Source: Nocardiopsis dassonvillei_B | GTDB taxonomy: Bacteria > Actinomycetota > Actinomycetes > Streptosporangiales > Streptosporangiaceae | Direction: 5' to 3' | Assembly: GCF_964273065.1 (NCBI RefSeq) | Contig: NZ_OZ186815.1 | Coordinates: 6,200,001-6,264,000 of the forward strand | Length of the DNA stretch: 64,000 nt | Shown: in pieces, positions 1 to 8,891 of the stretch | How positions within the stretch are numbered: position 1 is the first letter of the stretch | How the letters are laid out: each line of letters starts with the position of its first letter | Program-made: the position numbers and the translations under genes | The notes under the pieces: model-generated | Seen by the model: the letters and a program-made list of their open reading frames with translations, nothing else | The model's database searches: none | What the model was told of the DNA's origin: nothing

Positions 1-627
1 GCCCTGCCCGGCGCCGACCCGAGCCTGGACCTGTACCCCTCCGACGACAACAAGGGCGACCTGGAGATGGCCCGGCAGAAGCTGGAGGAGTGCGGGCAGC
101 CGGACGGCTTCTCCACCTCCATCGGCGCCCGCGCCGACCGCCCCTCGGACGTGAGCACCGCCGAGGCCGTCCAGCAGGCGCTGGGCCGGGTGGGCATCGA
201 GGTCGAGATCAAGCAGTACCCGTCCGACACCTACACCAACACCCAGGCCGGTTCCCCGGACTTCGTCCATGAGAACGACCTGGGGCTGACGGTGTACGGC
301 TGGGCCCCGGACTGGGCCAGCGGCTACGGCTTCATGAGCAAGATCCTGGACGGTGACGCCATCCAGGACGCGGGCAACGCGAACGTCTCCGAGTTCGACG
401 ACGAACAGGTCGACAACTGGTTCGACGAGGTCGTCACCGTCGAGGACCCCGACGAGCGCGCCTCGATCTACACGCAGATCGACGAGCGGGCCATGGAGCA
501 GGCGGTCATCCTGCCCGCCGTGTTCGAACGCACCGTGCTGTACCGGCCGTCGAACCTGACCAACGTGTACTACCACGCGGGCTACTCCATGTACGACTAC
601 ATGAGCCTGGGCACCACCAACGACTGA
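1..627 (+). CDS. ABC transporter substrate-binding protein, family 5 (peptide/nickel type), C-terminal part
   Basis: The reading frame is open from the first base of the window to a TGA at 625-627, so only the C-terminal ~208 residues are present. The end of the protein (GWAPDWASGYGF, a series of Asp/Glu-rich helices, then a Tyr-rich tail) resembles the C-terminal lobe of family 5 extracytoplasmic solute receptors, which capture oligopeptides for an ABC importer. A permease and a fused double ATPase of the same transporter class follow at 2950-5804 on the same strand, which supports the call; an antisense kinase gene lies between them. Substrate unknown; a second permease (DppC type) is not visible and may lie upstream of the window. 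Confidence 0.85.
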   Translation, partial: ALPGADPSLDLYPSDDNKGDLEMARQKLEECGQPDGFSTSIGARADRPSDVSTAEAVQQALGRVGIEVEIKQYPSDTYTNTQAGSPDFVHENDLGLTVYGWAPDWASGYGFMSKILDGDAIQDAGNANVSEFDDEQVDNWFDEVVTVEDPDERASIYTQIDERAMEQAVILPAVFERTVLYRPSNLTNVYYHAGYSMYDYMSLGTTND

Positions 628-640
628 CGGTGGCCCGCCA

Positions 641-678
641 GGGGGCGGTGACCCGCGGCGACGCCGGTCACCGCCCCC
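641..678. terminator. Bidirectional hairpin terminator between convergent genes
   Basis: Perfect 13-bp arms (641-653 and 666-678, GGGGGCGGTGACC and its complement) flank a 12-nt loop, exactly between the stops of the binding protein and the convergent kinase. There is no U-tract, as is usual in GC-rich actinomycetes. Confidence 0.7.
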
Positions 679-718
679 GTCCGTGTCCTCCCGGGGGGCG
701 GGCGGCGCCGCTCCGAGG

Positions 719-2644
719 TCATTCGAGGTCATGGAACCTGATGACGCCGTCGCCGTCGCCGCTGGAGAGCCTGTCGCCGTCCGGACTGAACGCGAGGGCG
801 ATCGCGCTGCCCTCGTGTCCGGTGAGTTCACCCCGCACCGGGCGCCCGTCGTCGGTGTTCCGCAGTTCCACGGTCCCGTTGTTGCGCCCGACGGCGAAGA
901 CGGTGCCGTCGGGGTGGAACGCGATCGACCGGATGCCGGACCCGGAGCGCCCGGTGGTCTCGGGGATCTCCGTCTCCCCGGGGCTGTCGAGGTCCCAAAC
1001 CCGGAGGGCGCCGTCGCTGCCGCCGGTGACCAGGACGGTGCCGTCGGGGCTGAACGCGACCGCCATCACGCTTCCCCTGTGTCCGAGCAGCTCCTCGGTC
1101 TGCTCTCCGGTCCCGACGTCCCAGATCCGGGCGGTGCCGTCGGATCCTCCGGCGGCCAGGGCGGTGCCGTCGGGGCTGAACGCGACCGAGCGCATGCTCT
1201 CCCCGCCGTCGGTGAGGGTGGCGTCCCTTCTGCCGGTCCCGGTGTTCCAGATCCGCAGGGCGCCGTCGTTGTCGCCGGCGGCCAGGGCGGTGCCGTCGGG
1301 GCTGAACGCCAGCGCCCGCACGCTCCCCTCGTGCCCGGTCAAGGTGAGGGCCTGCTCTCCGGTCTCGGTGTTCCAGAGCCGGATGGCACCGTCGCTGCCG
1401 CCGGTGGCCAGCACGGCGCCGTCGGGGCTGAACGCGGCGGACCGCAGGCCGTTCGTGTGCCCTGCGAACTCGTACGCCTCGTTCCCGTTCCCGGTGTTCC
1501 AGAGCCGGGCGGTGCCGTCGGCCCCGCCGGTGGCGACGGCGGTGCCGTCGGGGGAGAACGCCATCGACCACGCGGTGTTGTGGAGGTCGAGGGTGCGGTC
1601 GCCCCCCAGGGCGGGGAGGAGCCGCCAGAGGACCAGTGCGAGGAGCAGGGCGACGATCAGGGAGAGCGCGGCGATGTCGATGCGCCGCGCCCTCCGCTCC
1701 CGGGGCCCGGGCTCAGGGGCCGGTCCGGCCTCGGGAGGAGCGCTCGGTGCGGCGGACCCGCGGTCCACGCGGGTGGGCAGGGGCGGCGGAGGCGGGAGGG
1801 CCGGTACGCCCGCGCCGCCCGGCGGGGGCCAGGAGCCCTCGAGGTCGCGGACCCGGAAGCGGCCGAGGATCCGGTCGGGGGTGGGGCGTCGGTCGGGATC
1901 GTGGTTCCAGCAGTCGGCGATGAGGTCCCGGATGGCGGGGTCGATGTCGCCGGGATCGGGTGGCGGGGCGATGAGGCGGCGCAGCGTCTCTGCCATGGTC
2001 GCCCCGGAGAACGGACTGGTCCCGGTGGCGGCGTAGGCCAGGACGGTACCCAGGGAGAACACGTCCGAGGCGGGGCCGACCCGGCTGCCGTCGGTCTGCT
2101 CGGGGGACATGTACGGCAGCGTGCCGAAGACCGCGCCGCGGGTGGTCATGCTGTCGGCGTCCAGGGGCCGGGCGATGCCGAAGTCGATGATGCGCGGTCC
2201 GTCCTCGGCGAGGATGATGTTGGCCGGCTTGAGGTCCCGGTGGACCAGGTCGCAGTCGTGGATCGCCTTGAGCCCCTCGGCCAGCCCGACGGCGAGCACG
2301 TGCAGGGACGGTGGGGCGACGGCCCCGCTCCGGCGGATCCTCTGTTCCAGGGTGGGTCCGGGGATGTACGCGGTGGCGATCCACGGCGACTCGGCTTCGG
2401 GGTCGGCGTCCACCACCTGGGCGGTGTGGAAGCCGCCCACCCGGCGGGAGATCTCGGCCTCACGCGCGAACCGTTCCCGGAAGCCGTCCTCCTCGGCGAA
2501 TTCGGGGCGGATGACCTTGACGACGAGCCTGCGGCCCGAGGCGGTCCTGGCCAGGTACACCTGGCCCATGCCGCCGGCTCCCAGGCGCGCGGTCAGGGGG
2601 TAGCCGCCGATCTCCGGCGGATCGGTGGGGTGGAGGGGGGCCAC
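719..2644 (-). CDS. Membrane-anchored Ser/Thr protein kinase with C-terminal WD40 propeller
   Basis: 641 residues from GTG. Residues ~15-265 are a Hanks-type kinase domain: glycine loop GAGGMG near 23, ATP lysine K43 (VVKV), catalytic HRDLKPAN at 135-142, DFG at 154-156, and MSPEQ in the activation segment. A Pro-rich linker and one transmembrane helix (~318-340) follow. The C-terminus is seven WD40 repeats, each with an 'AFSPDG...WN/WD' core, enough for one complete propeller, presumably extracytoplasmic. It likely senses a signal or scaffold partner and phosphorylates cytoplasmic targets. It sits antisense inside a peptide-transporter cluster. A decayed paralogue lies at 44799-45834. The GTG start has only a weak ribosome-binding site. 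Confidence 0.9.
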   Translation of the reverse strand: MAPLHPTDPPEIGGYPLTARLGAGGMGQVYLARTASGRRLVVKVIRPEFAEEDGFRERFAREAEISRRVGGFHTAQVVDADPEAESPWIATAYIPGPTLEQRIRRSGAVAPPSLHVLAVGLAEGLKAIHDCDLVHRDLKPANIILAEDGPRIIDFGIARPLDADSMTTRGAVFGTLPYMSPEQTDGSRVGPASDVFSLGTVLAYAATGTSPFSGATMAETLRRLIAPPPDPGDIDPAIRDLIADCWNHDPDRRPTPDRILGRFRVRDLEGSWPPPGGAGVPALPPPPPLPTRVDRGSAAPSAPPEAGPAPEPGPRERRARRIDIAALSLIVALLLALVLWRLLPALGGDRTLDLHNTAWSMAFSPDGTAVATGGADGTARLWNTGNGNEAYEFAGHTNGLRSAAFSPDGAVLATGGSDGAIRLWNTETGEQALTLTGHEGSVRALAFSPDGTALAAGDNDGALRIWNTGTGRRDATLTDGGESMRSVAFSPDGTALAAGGSDGTARIWDVGTGEQTEELLGHRGSVMAVAFSPDGTVLVTGGSDGALRVWDLDSPGETEIPETTGRSGSGIRSIAFHPDGTVFAVGRNNGTVELRNTDDGRPVRGELTGHEGSAIALAFSPDGDRLSSGDGDGVIRFHDLE

Positions 2645-2949
2645 GGTGTCGGCTTTCTGCCCGGGAACAGGGGGATCGGGAGGGCGTGTCGGCGAAGCCG
2701 ATTATGTCAGGCCGCCTCCCGGCGCCGCCGCGTCCGGGAGTGGCCACAGCCGGTCACGGCGCGGTCGGCGGCCGGGACCCCGGCTCCCCGGGGCGGCGCC
2801 TTCGGGCACGGCCCGGGCACGGGTACACGCCGTGCGATCAAGCGTGATCATTCAAATACGCTGAGTTATGTTTGTCGTCGCAGGCCGAAACTCCACACCC
2901 CTGCCGGTCTCCTCCCCGGAGTGGGCCCGACGACAGAAGGACACGCGCC

Positions 2950-3960
2950 TTGCTGATCTACATCCTGCGCCGCCTGGGCGCCGGACTGCTGCTCCTGGCC
3001 GTGGTCACCATGGTCACCTTCGGCATTTTCTACGTGGTGCCCAAATGGGCGGGGCGGACCACCGAGCAGCTGGCGACCATGTACGTGGGACGGGCGCCCA
3101 CCCCCGAGGCGATCCAGGCGACCATCGAGCGGCTCGGCCTGGACAAGCCGGTCATCGTGCAGTTCGGCGAGTTCGTGCGGGGGATCTTCTTCGGCGCCGA
3201 GTACCGGTTCGGCCGGGAGACCATCGAGTGCTCCGCGCCCTGCTTCGGCTACTCCTTCCAGACCTACCAGGAGGTCTTCCCCGAGATCGTGTCCCGGCTG
3301 CCGGTCACGTTCTCCCTGGCGCTGGGCGCCGGCGTCATCTGGCTGGTCGGCGGCATCGCCGTCGGCGTGGTCTCGGCGGTGTGGAAGGGCAGCCTCTTCG
3401 ACCGGATCGCGATGGCGGTCGCCCTGGCCGGCGTCTCCCTGCCGATCTTCTTCACCGGCCTGCTGGTCCTGGCCTTCCCGGTGCACGCCTGGGGCTGGTT
3501 CCGGACCCCGCGCTACGTCCCCTTCACCGAGGACCCCCTGGGATGGGCCGCCGGCATGTTCCTGCCCTGGCTGACCCTGGCGTTCCTGCACGCCGCCATG
3601 TACGCGCGCCAGACCCGTGCGGGGATGCTGGAGGTGCTGGGCGAGGACTACATCCGCACCGCCCGGGCCAAGGGCCTGAGCGAGCGCAAGGTGGTGCTCA
3701 AGCACGCGCTGCGGCCCACCCTGACACCGATCGTGACGATCTTCGGCCTGGACCTGGGCCTGGTCCTGGGCGGCGCGGTCCTGACCGAGCAGGTGTTCTC
3801 CCTCAACGGCATCGGCCGCTACGCGGTGAACGCCATCACCCAGAGCGACCTGCCGGTGATCCTGGGCGTGACCCTGTTCGGCGCGTTCTTCATCGTGGTC
3901 TGCAACCTGGTCGTCGACCTGATCTACCCGCTGATCGACCCGCGTGTGCGCGTCCACTAG
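2950..3960 (+). CDS. ABC transporter permease, DppB/OppB type
   Basis: 336 residues starting with TTG at 2950; AGAAGGA at 2935-2941 lies 8 nt upstream and fixes the start, although the frame is open further 5'. The protein opens with the DppB hallmark (LIYILRRLGAGLLLL), has about six membrane segments, and carries the EAA-type loop (ARAKGLSERKVVLKHALRPTLTP) that contacts the ATPase. It forms half of the membrane channel of an oligopeptide importer. It is followed after 53 bp by the ATPase gene. The partner DppC permease is not between these genes. Confidence 0.9.
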   Translation: MLIYILRRLGAGLLLLAVVTMVTFGIFYVVPKWAGRTTEQLATMYVGRAPTPEAIQATIERLGLDKPVIVQFGEFVRGIFFGAEYRFGRETIECSAPCFGYSFQTYQEVFPEIVSRLPVTFSLALGAGVIWLVGGIAVGVVSAVWKGSLFDRIAMAVALAGVSLPIFFTGLLVLAFPVHAWGWFRTPRYVPFTEDPLGWAAGMFLPWLTLAFLHAAMYARQTRAGMLEVLGEDYIRTARAKGLSERKVVLKHALRPTLTPIVTIFGLDLGLVLGGAVLTEQVFSLNGIGRYAVNAITQSDLPVILGVTLFGAFFIVVCNLVVDLIYPLIDPRVRVH

Positions 3961-4013
3961 CGGGCCGTCCTCCCGCCCCCACGACTTCGGATCCAGAGAG
4001 CAGAGGCGTCCCT

Positions 4014-5804
4014 ATGAGTGAATCCGCGCCCGAACCCGTGGTCCGGGTGGAGGACCTGCGGGTGGCGTTCCCGACCATGGACGGCGAGATCCGGGCGGTG
4101 GACGGACTGTCCTTCGAGGTGCCCGCCGGGGGTGCCCTCGGCATCGTGGGCGAGTCGGGCTCGGGCAAGAGCGTGACCTCGCTGGCCCTGATGGGTCTGC
4201 ACCGCGGCAGCCGGGCGAAGATCACCGGTGCCATCGAGGTGGCCGGCAAGAACGTGGTGACGGCCACGGACAGGCGGCTGCGGGCGATGCGCGGCAACGA
4301 CATCGCGATGGTCTTCCAGGACCCGATGCAGTCGCTGCACCCCCAGTACACCATCGGCGACCAGTTGGTCGAGTCACTGCGGGTGCACCGTGCGGGGGTC
4401 TCCAGGGCGCAGGCGCGCAGGCGTGCGGTGGAGGCGTTGGAGCGGGTGGGGATCCCGCAGCCGGAGAAGCGGGTCAACTCCTATCCGCACGAGTTCTCGG
4501 GTGGTATGCGTCAGCGTGTGGTGATCGCGATGGGGTTGATGTGCGATCCGAAGGTGCTGTTGGCGGACGAGCCGACGACGGCGCTGGACGTGACGGTGCA
4601 GGCGCGGATCCTGGATCTTTTGGACGAGTTGCGCCGGGATCTGGGGATGGCGCTGATCCTGGTCTCGCACGATCTGGCCGTGGTGGCGGGGTCGGTGGAC
4701 GAGGTGGTGGTGATGCGCCACGGTGTGGCGGTGGAGCGGGGTGATGTGCGCACGGTGCTGTCGGCGCCCGAGCACCCGTACACGCGGGCGCTGCTGGCGG
4801 CGGTGCCGCGGGTGGAGGTCTCGCGGGCCCAGCGCCGCGCCCAGGACCGCGCGGACCGGGCCGAGCGCGAACGCGGGGAGCAGCGGGCGGTCGGGGCCAC
4901 CGCCGGGGAGCGCGCGGCGCGGGACTTCGCGGCGTTCACCCCCCAGGAACCGCAGGGTGGGCGGGAGGTCCTGCTCGGGGTCTCCGAGGCGGGTCAGCGC
5001 TTCAGGGTGCGCGGCGGGCCGTGGGGCCGTTCAATCGATTTCTGGGCCGTCAACGGTGTCTCCTTCGACCTCTACAAGGGGGAGACGCTGGGCATCGTGG
5101 GCGAGTCGGGCTCGGGCAAGAGCACGCTGTCGCGGATGGTCATGCGCCTGCTGGAGCCCACCCGGGGCCGGGTGGTCTTCGAGGGCCAGGACATCACGCA
5201 CATGTCCGAGCGCGCGCTGCGTCCGTTGCGGCGTGATGTGCAGATGGTGTTCCAGAACCCGTACTCGTCGCTGAACCCGCGGGTGACCGTGGGCGATGCG
5301 ATCGGTACCGCGCTGCGGGTGCAGGGCGAGCGCGACACCGGGAAGATCAAGCGCGAGGTGCAGGCGCTGCTGGAGCGGGTCGGGCTGCAGCCCGACCACT
5401 ACAACCGTTTCCCGCACGCGTTCTCCGGTGGTCAGCGCCAGCGGATCGCGATCGCCCGGGCGCTGATCCTCAAGCCCAAGCTGATCATCTGCGACGAGCC
5501 GGTGTCGGCGCTGGACGTGTCCACGCAGGACCAGGTGCTGCGTCTGCTGTCGGAGCTGCAGGACGACTTCGGGTTGACCTACATCTTCGTCGCCCACGAC
5601 CTGGCGGTCGTGCGCCAGGTGAGCGACCGGGTCGCGGTCATGCGCAAGGGCGAGGTGGTCGAGCTGGGCGACAGCGACTCCATCTACGAGAACCCGCAGA
5701 GCGACTACACCCGCCGGCTCCTCAACGCCGCCCCGGTGCTCGACCCCGACCAGGCGCGCGAGCTGCGGGCCGAACGGGTCCGTGATCGTGTGGAGGGGGC
5801 GTGA
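4014..5804 (+). CDS. Fused double ATP-binding protein of peptide ABC transporter (DppD-DppF fusion)
   Basis: 596 residues from ATG at 4014, preceded by AGAGG. Two complete ATPase domains are fused in one chain: Walker A GESGSGKS at about 46-53 and again near 363-370, two signature motifs (FSGGMRQR and FSGGQRQR), two Walker B segments (LLADEPTTALD and IICDEPVSALD) and the C-terminal oligopeptide-type extension after each. Dpp/Opp systems often use two separate ATPase subunits; actinomycetes often carry this fused form. It energises uptake together with the permease just upstream. Confidence 0.93.
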   Translation: MSESAPEPVVRVEDLRVAFPTMDGEIRAVDGLSFEVPAGGALGIVGESGSGKSVTSLALMGLHRGSRAKITGAIEVAGKNVVTATDRRLRAMRGNDIAMVFQDPMQSLHPQYTIGDQLVESLRVHRAGVSRAQARRRAVEALERVGIPQPEKRVNSYPHEFSGGMRQRVVIAMGLMCDPKVLLADEPTTALDVTVQARILDLLDELRRDLGMALILVSHDLAVVAGSVDEVVVMRHGVAVERGDVRTVLSAPEHPYTRALLAAVPRVEVSRAQRRAQDRADRAERERGEQRAVGATAGERAARDFAAFTPQEPQGGREVLLGVSEAGQRFRVRGGPWGRSIDFWAVNGVSFDLYKGETLGIVGESGSGKSTLSRMVMRLLEPTRGRVVFEGQDITHMSERALRPLRRDVQMVFQNPYSSLNPRVTVGDAIGTALRVQGERDTGKIKREVQALLERVGLQPDHYNRFPHAFSGGQRQRIAIARALILKPKLIICDEPVSALDVSTQDQVLRLLSELQDDFGLTYIFVAHDLAVVRQVSDRVAVMRKGEVVELGDSDSIYENPQSDYTRRLLNAAPVLDPDQARELRAERVRDRVEGA

Positions 5805-5812
5805 ACCGGGCT

Positions 5813-5837
5813 CCGGCCGGGGCGCCGCCCCGGCCGG
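5813..5837. terminator. Hairpin terminator between convergent genes
   Basis: Perfect 11-bp arms (CCGGCCGGGGC at 5813-5823, complement at 5827-5837) with a 3-nt loop, between the ATPase stop and the Spo0M-like gene stop. Confidence 0.65.
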
Positions 5838-5846
5838 GACCACCGG

Positions 5847-6629
5847 TCAGAACAGGTCGCGGCGGCCTGCCAGGGCGCTGATCCACTGGTCCAGCTCCTG
5901 GCGCCAGTCCACCCCGACGGCCTGCTGGTGGGTGACGTTGAAGCTCTTGAAGGTGTCGCGCCCCTCGGAGAACAGGCCGGGCTTCTTGTCGAGCTCCAGC
6001 ACGATGTCCATGCCGTGCTGGTCGGCGACGAACGACAGCTCCAGTTCGTTGAGGCCCCGGTAGCGGCTCGGCGAGTAGTACTCGATCTCCTGGTAGAAGG
6101 GCAGCCGCTGGCGGGTGCGGGCGATGCGCCCGCGCTCCAGGTCGGCCTTCTTGAAGCGGAAGCCCAGGGCGGTCAGGGCTTCCAGGACCGCCCGCTGGGA
6201 GGGCAGGGGCTCGATCGCCACCCGGTCGAGGTCGCCGGGGTCGATGGCGCCCGCGACGGCCAGGCGCGTGTTGACCCCGACGTTCATGGCCTGCAGGGGC
6301 TGTCCCTGGTAGGCGGTGACCGGCGCCTCCCAGGTCACGGGGATCTCGAAGGGCACCTCGAACCGCTGTCCGGGCACCAGGCGGGTCTGCCCGCCCAGGC
6401 GGAGCCGGTGGAACTCCAGGTTGGTGTGGACCTCGCTGTCGCCGACCTCGCTCTCGACGAGGGCCTGGAGTCCGACGGTGAGCTCCTCGACCTGCTGGTC
6501 GACGTCGCCGCCCTCGACCAGGACGGTGCCGCGCACCGTGCCGCCGGGGGTGGTGGAGGGGGTGTCCAGGCGGGTTTCGACCGAGGCCCCGCCGAAACCG
6601 ATGCCGGCGAGCAGACGCTTGAGAACCAT
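5847..6629 (-). CDS. Spo0M-like (SpoOM family, arrestin-fold) protein
   Basis: 260 residues from ATG at 6629, with AGGAAAGG just upstream. The start MVLKRLLAGIGFGGASVETRL and the body (beta-rich, 'GGTVRGTVLVEGGDVDQQVEELTVGL', later 'YYSPSRYRGLNELELSFVAD') are typical of the Spo0M family, an arrestin-like beta sandwich linked in Bacillus to sporulation control and cell envelope or cytoskeleton; its biochemical role in actinomycetes is not settled. It is transcribed in the same direction as the TetR gene upstream, 116 bp away. Confidence 0.85.
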   Translation of the reverse strand: MVLKRLLAGIGFGGASVETRLDTPSTTPGGTVRGTVLVEGGDVDQQVEELTVGLQALVESEVGDSEVHTNLEFHRLRLGGQTRLVPGQRFEVPFEIPVTWEAPVTAYQGQPLQAMNVGVNTRLAVAGAIDPGDLDRVAIEPLPSQRAVLEALTALGFRFKKADLERGRIARTRQRLPFYQEIEYYSPSRYRGLNELELSFVADQHGMDIVLELDKKPGLFSEGRDTFKSFNVTHQQAVGVDWRQELDQWISALAGRRDLF

Positions 6630-6744
6630 GGGCCTTTCCTGATCCGCCCCGGCGGTGCCGGTCAGGGCGGGGTGAGTAGGGGAGGGGAGAGCGGCACCCT
6701 CACGGTTTGAGACGGCCGGTGCCGGGTTCCGGTTCCCGGCGCGG

Positions 6745-7359
6745 TCAGGCGGCCAGTCCGCGCAGCAGCGCCCGCAGCCCGTGGTGGAACCGGGCGGTGG
6801 CCTCCTCGGCGTCGGGGGCGTCCTCGTCGCCCTGGTGCCGGACCTGGTGGACGACCGAGCCCAGGCAGTAGGAGTACAGGGCGGCGGCGGCGCGGTCGAG
6901 GTCGTCGGCGGGCACCCCGGCCTCGGTGAAGGCACGGTGCACCAGGGCGCGGGCGGCGGTGTCGGCGGGGGTGGCGGGAGCCCGGTGCACGAGCAGGGAC
7001 AGGGCGCCGGAGTACTCCAGCAGGCGGGCGCGGTAGTCGTCGGCCCAGGAGGTCAGGCGTTCGTTCCAGGGGCGGGTGTCGGCCTCCTCCCCGCTCAGGT
7101 GCGCGTCCTCGGCGTCCTCCCCGGCGCCGTCCTCCGGGGGGGTGTCCCCGGTGGCCCCGGGGGAGGTCACGTAGGCGGCGATGGCGTTGAAGAGCTGTTC
7201 CTTGCCCAGGGGGAAGTGGTGGTAGATGGCCATCGCCTCCACCTCGAGGGCGTCGCCCAGCCGCCGCATCGAGAGCCCGCCCAGCCCGCGCCCGGCGATG
7301 ATGTGGAGCGCCTCCAGGATGATGCGCTCCCGACTGAGCCCCGCATAGTTCCTACTCAC
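6745..7359 (-). CDS. TetR-family transcriptional regulator
   Basis: 204 residues if GTG at 7359 is used; GGAAAGG six nt upstream favours this over a TTG five codons earlier. The N-terminal ~60 residues are a TetR helix-turn-helix (RERIILEALHIIAGRGLGGLSMRRLGDALEVEAMAIYHHF), the rest a variable helical ligand-binding domain with an acidic insertion (~95-115). It diverges from the small gene at 7502 and probably controls itself, the Spo0M-like gene, or that divergent gene. Ligand unknown. Confidence 0.88.
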   Translation of the reverse strand: MSRNYAGLSRERIILEALHIIAGRGLGGLSMRRLGDALEVEAMAIYHHFPLGKEQLFNAIAAYVTSPGATGDTPPEDGAGEDAEDAHLSGEEADTRPWNERLTSWADDYRARLLEYSGALSLLVHRAPATPADTAARALVHRAFTEAGVPADDLDRAAAALYSYCLGSVVHQVRHQGDEDAPDAEEATARFHHGLRALLRGLAA

Positions 7360-7501
7360 TTGTGCCCTTTCCAAAGGTTTGTCACCAAATGTGGCGGTTT
7401 TCGTGCGCGAAGGCCATCACCGACGCACGATCCGGGTCGCCCCATGATCTACGTCACCATTACAGTGCTCTTGACGGTGTACCAGGTGATCGGAGCGAGC
7501 G

Positions 7502-7894
7502 ATGGGACTTGGCGGACGTGGCACGGCGCAGGCGCGGGAGAGCCTGACCGCCGACCGTGAGCGGGCAGCGCGGCTGGACGGACTGCTGCGCGAGGTGGCG
7601 GACGCCCAGGCGGCGCTGGAGGACGCCCGCACGTCGGGGGCCTCCGCGGAGGAGCTGCACGAGCGCGGGCTGGTGCTGGACACCGCGCTCACCGAGGCGA
7701 TGCGGGCCGCCTACGCCCGTGAGCGCGTGCTCGTCGGGGAGAGGGGCTACCGGGACCGCCTCTACCGGCGCAAGCGGCTGGCCCGGCCCGAGGTGCGCGT
7801 GGCGACCGAGGTCGCCGAGCGGCTGCTCACCGCCCGTGAGGCGCACCGCCTGCACGGCGTGCAGCGGGTGCCCCGGGTGGTCGGCGTGGCCTGA
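7502..7894 (+). CDS. Small hypothetical helical protein
   Basis: 130 residues from ATG with a GGAG-type ribosome-binding site directly upstream. Predominantly charged helix (AARLDGLLREVADAQAALEDARTSGASAEELHERGL), suggesting a short coiled coil; no membrane segment or known catalytic motif. It diverges from the TetR gene and is followed by a strong hairpin. I do not recognise the family. Confidence 0.65.
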   Translation: MGLGGRGTAQARESLTADRERAARLDGLLREVADAQAALEDARTSGASAEELHERGLVLDTALTEAMRAAYARERVLVGERGYRDRLYRRKRLARPEVRVATEVAERLLTAREAHRLHGVQRVPRVVGVA

Positions 7895-7904
7895 CGTCGG
7901 CGCC

Positions 7905-7929
7905 GCCCCGCGCCCCGCGGGCGCGGGGC
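7905..7929 (+). terminator. Hairpin terminator
   Basis: GCCCCGCGCCC (7905-7915) pairs perfectly with 7919-7929 around a 3-nt loop, 10 bp after the stop of the hypothetical gene. Confidence 0.6.
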
Positions 7930-8009
7930 CCGCCACGCGCGGTAGTTTTGGGCTCGAACGGGTATGGGGCCCGGAGCACGAACGCCGAACGTGGGGAGCG
8001 CAGGAGGAG

Positions 8010-8387
8010 ATGGCGGATTTCATCCGCGTCGACCCGACGTCGAAGGTACCGCCCTACGAACAGATCAGGACGACCGTGGCGATGGCGGCCGCCGCCGGGG
8101 AGCTCCCGGTCGGATACCGGCTGCCGACGGTGCGGGCGCTGGCCGGCCGCCTGTCGGTGGCGGTCAACACCGTGGCCCGCGCCTACCGGGAGCTGGAGCA
8201 GGCCGGGGTCGTCGAGACCCGCGGCCGCTCGGGCACCTTCATCGCCGCAGCGGGGGACGACCAGCGCGCGGAGGCGCTCGCCGCGGCCCGCGCCTACGCC
8301 GAGGTCATCTCCCGGGTGGGGCTGGACCGCGACGAGGCCGTGGACATCCTGCGCGCCGCACTGGACTCCGTGCAGCCCCCGGGCTGA
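8010..8387 (+). CDS. GntR-family regulator, short YtrA-like form
   Basis: 125 residues from ATG at 8010, immediately preceded by AGGAGG. The N-terminal ~70 residues are a GntR winged helix (PPYEQIRTTVAMAAAAGELPVGYRLPTVRALAGRLSVAVNTVARAYRELEQAGVVETRGRSGTF). Only ~45 further residues follow, two helices, as in the YtrA subfamily, so there is no FCD or UTRA ligand domain. Such short regulators often control neighbouring ABC exporters, but none is adjacent here; the target is unknown. Confidence 0.88.
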   Translation: MADFIRVDPTSKVPPYEQIRTTVAMAAAAGELPVGYRLPTVRALAGRLSVAVNTVARAYRELEQAGVVETRGRSGTFIAAAGDDQRAEALAAARAYAEVISRVGLDRDEAVDILRAALDSVQPPG

Positions 8388-8406
8388 GCCCCGCGGGGCC
8401 GCCCGC

Positions 8407-8760
8407 TCAGCGGCGCAGGCCCGTCACGGAGACGATGTAGAAGAGGATCAGGCCGACCCACACGGCGGCGAGGGCCGCGGGCCCGCCGACCAGGGCGGCG
8501 GCCATGCCGGTGACGGGGATGCTCACGCCCAGGCACACCAGGGACAGCACCAGCCGCACCGTGTTGGAGGGCACCCCCGTCCTGCCCCGGTGCTCCCCCT
8601 GCCTGCGGTCCAGGTGGCTGCGGACGCTGGTGTCGATGGCGGCGTCGATGCGCTCGACCAGGGAGGCCGCCAGGGCGTCGTCGTACTCCGGGCCGAGCTC
8701 GCGCCCGGCCCGCAGGGCGGCGGCGATCTCGGCCTGCCGCTGGGAGATGCTGTCGGTCAT
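8407..8760 (-). CDS. Small membrane protein (hypothetical)
   Basis: 117 residues from ATG at 8760, with a GGGGGG stretch upstream. The N-terminal ~65 residues are soluble and helical (QRQAEIAAALRAGRELGPEYDDALAASLVERIDAAIDTSVRSHL) and the C-terminal half contains two hydrophobic segments (~70-112). This organisation is common among small conserved actinobacterial envelope proteins of unknown function. It ends convergently with the GntR gene. Confidence 0.7.
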   Translation of the reverse strand: MTDSISQRQAEIAAALRAGRELGPEYDDALAASLVERIDAAIDTSVRSHLDRRQGEHRGRTGVPSNTVRLVLSLVCLGVSIPVTGMAAALVGGPAALAAVWVGLILFYIVSVTGLRR

Positions 8761-8850
8761 CCCCCCATCGTGGCACCGCCGCACCCGCCGCGCCCTCTCG
8801 GGGAGCCGATACCAGGGAAGATTCAGGGAACACCCCGACCCCGGACACGA

Positions 8851-8885
8851 CGAGGGGCCGCCCCCTCGCGGGAGGCGGCCCCTCG
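8851..8885. terminator. Strong hairpin terminator of the sigma factor gene
   Basis: CGAGGGGCCGCC (8851-8862) pairs with 8874-8885, with an 11-nt loop that can itself pair; it lies 7 bp past the sigma factor stop codon. Confidence 0.75.
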
Positions 8886-8891
8886 TGCCGG

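Noticed and set aside
683..2956. Long open frames opposite the WD40 kinase
   Set aside because: They are shadows of a high-GC coding region: Gly/Pro/Arg-rich, no motif, and no start context, while the minus-strand kinase is unambiguous.
7375..7501. Possible TetR operator between the divergent genes
   Set aside because: I could not find a convincing palindrome of the usual length; the spacing suits one but the bases do not show it.
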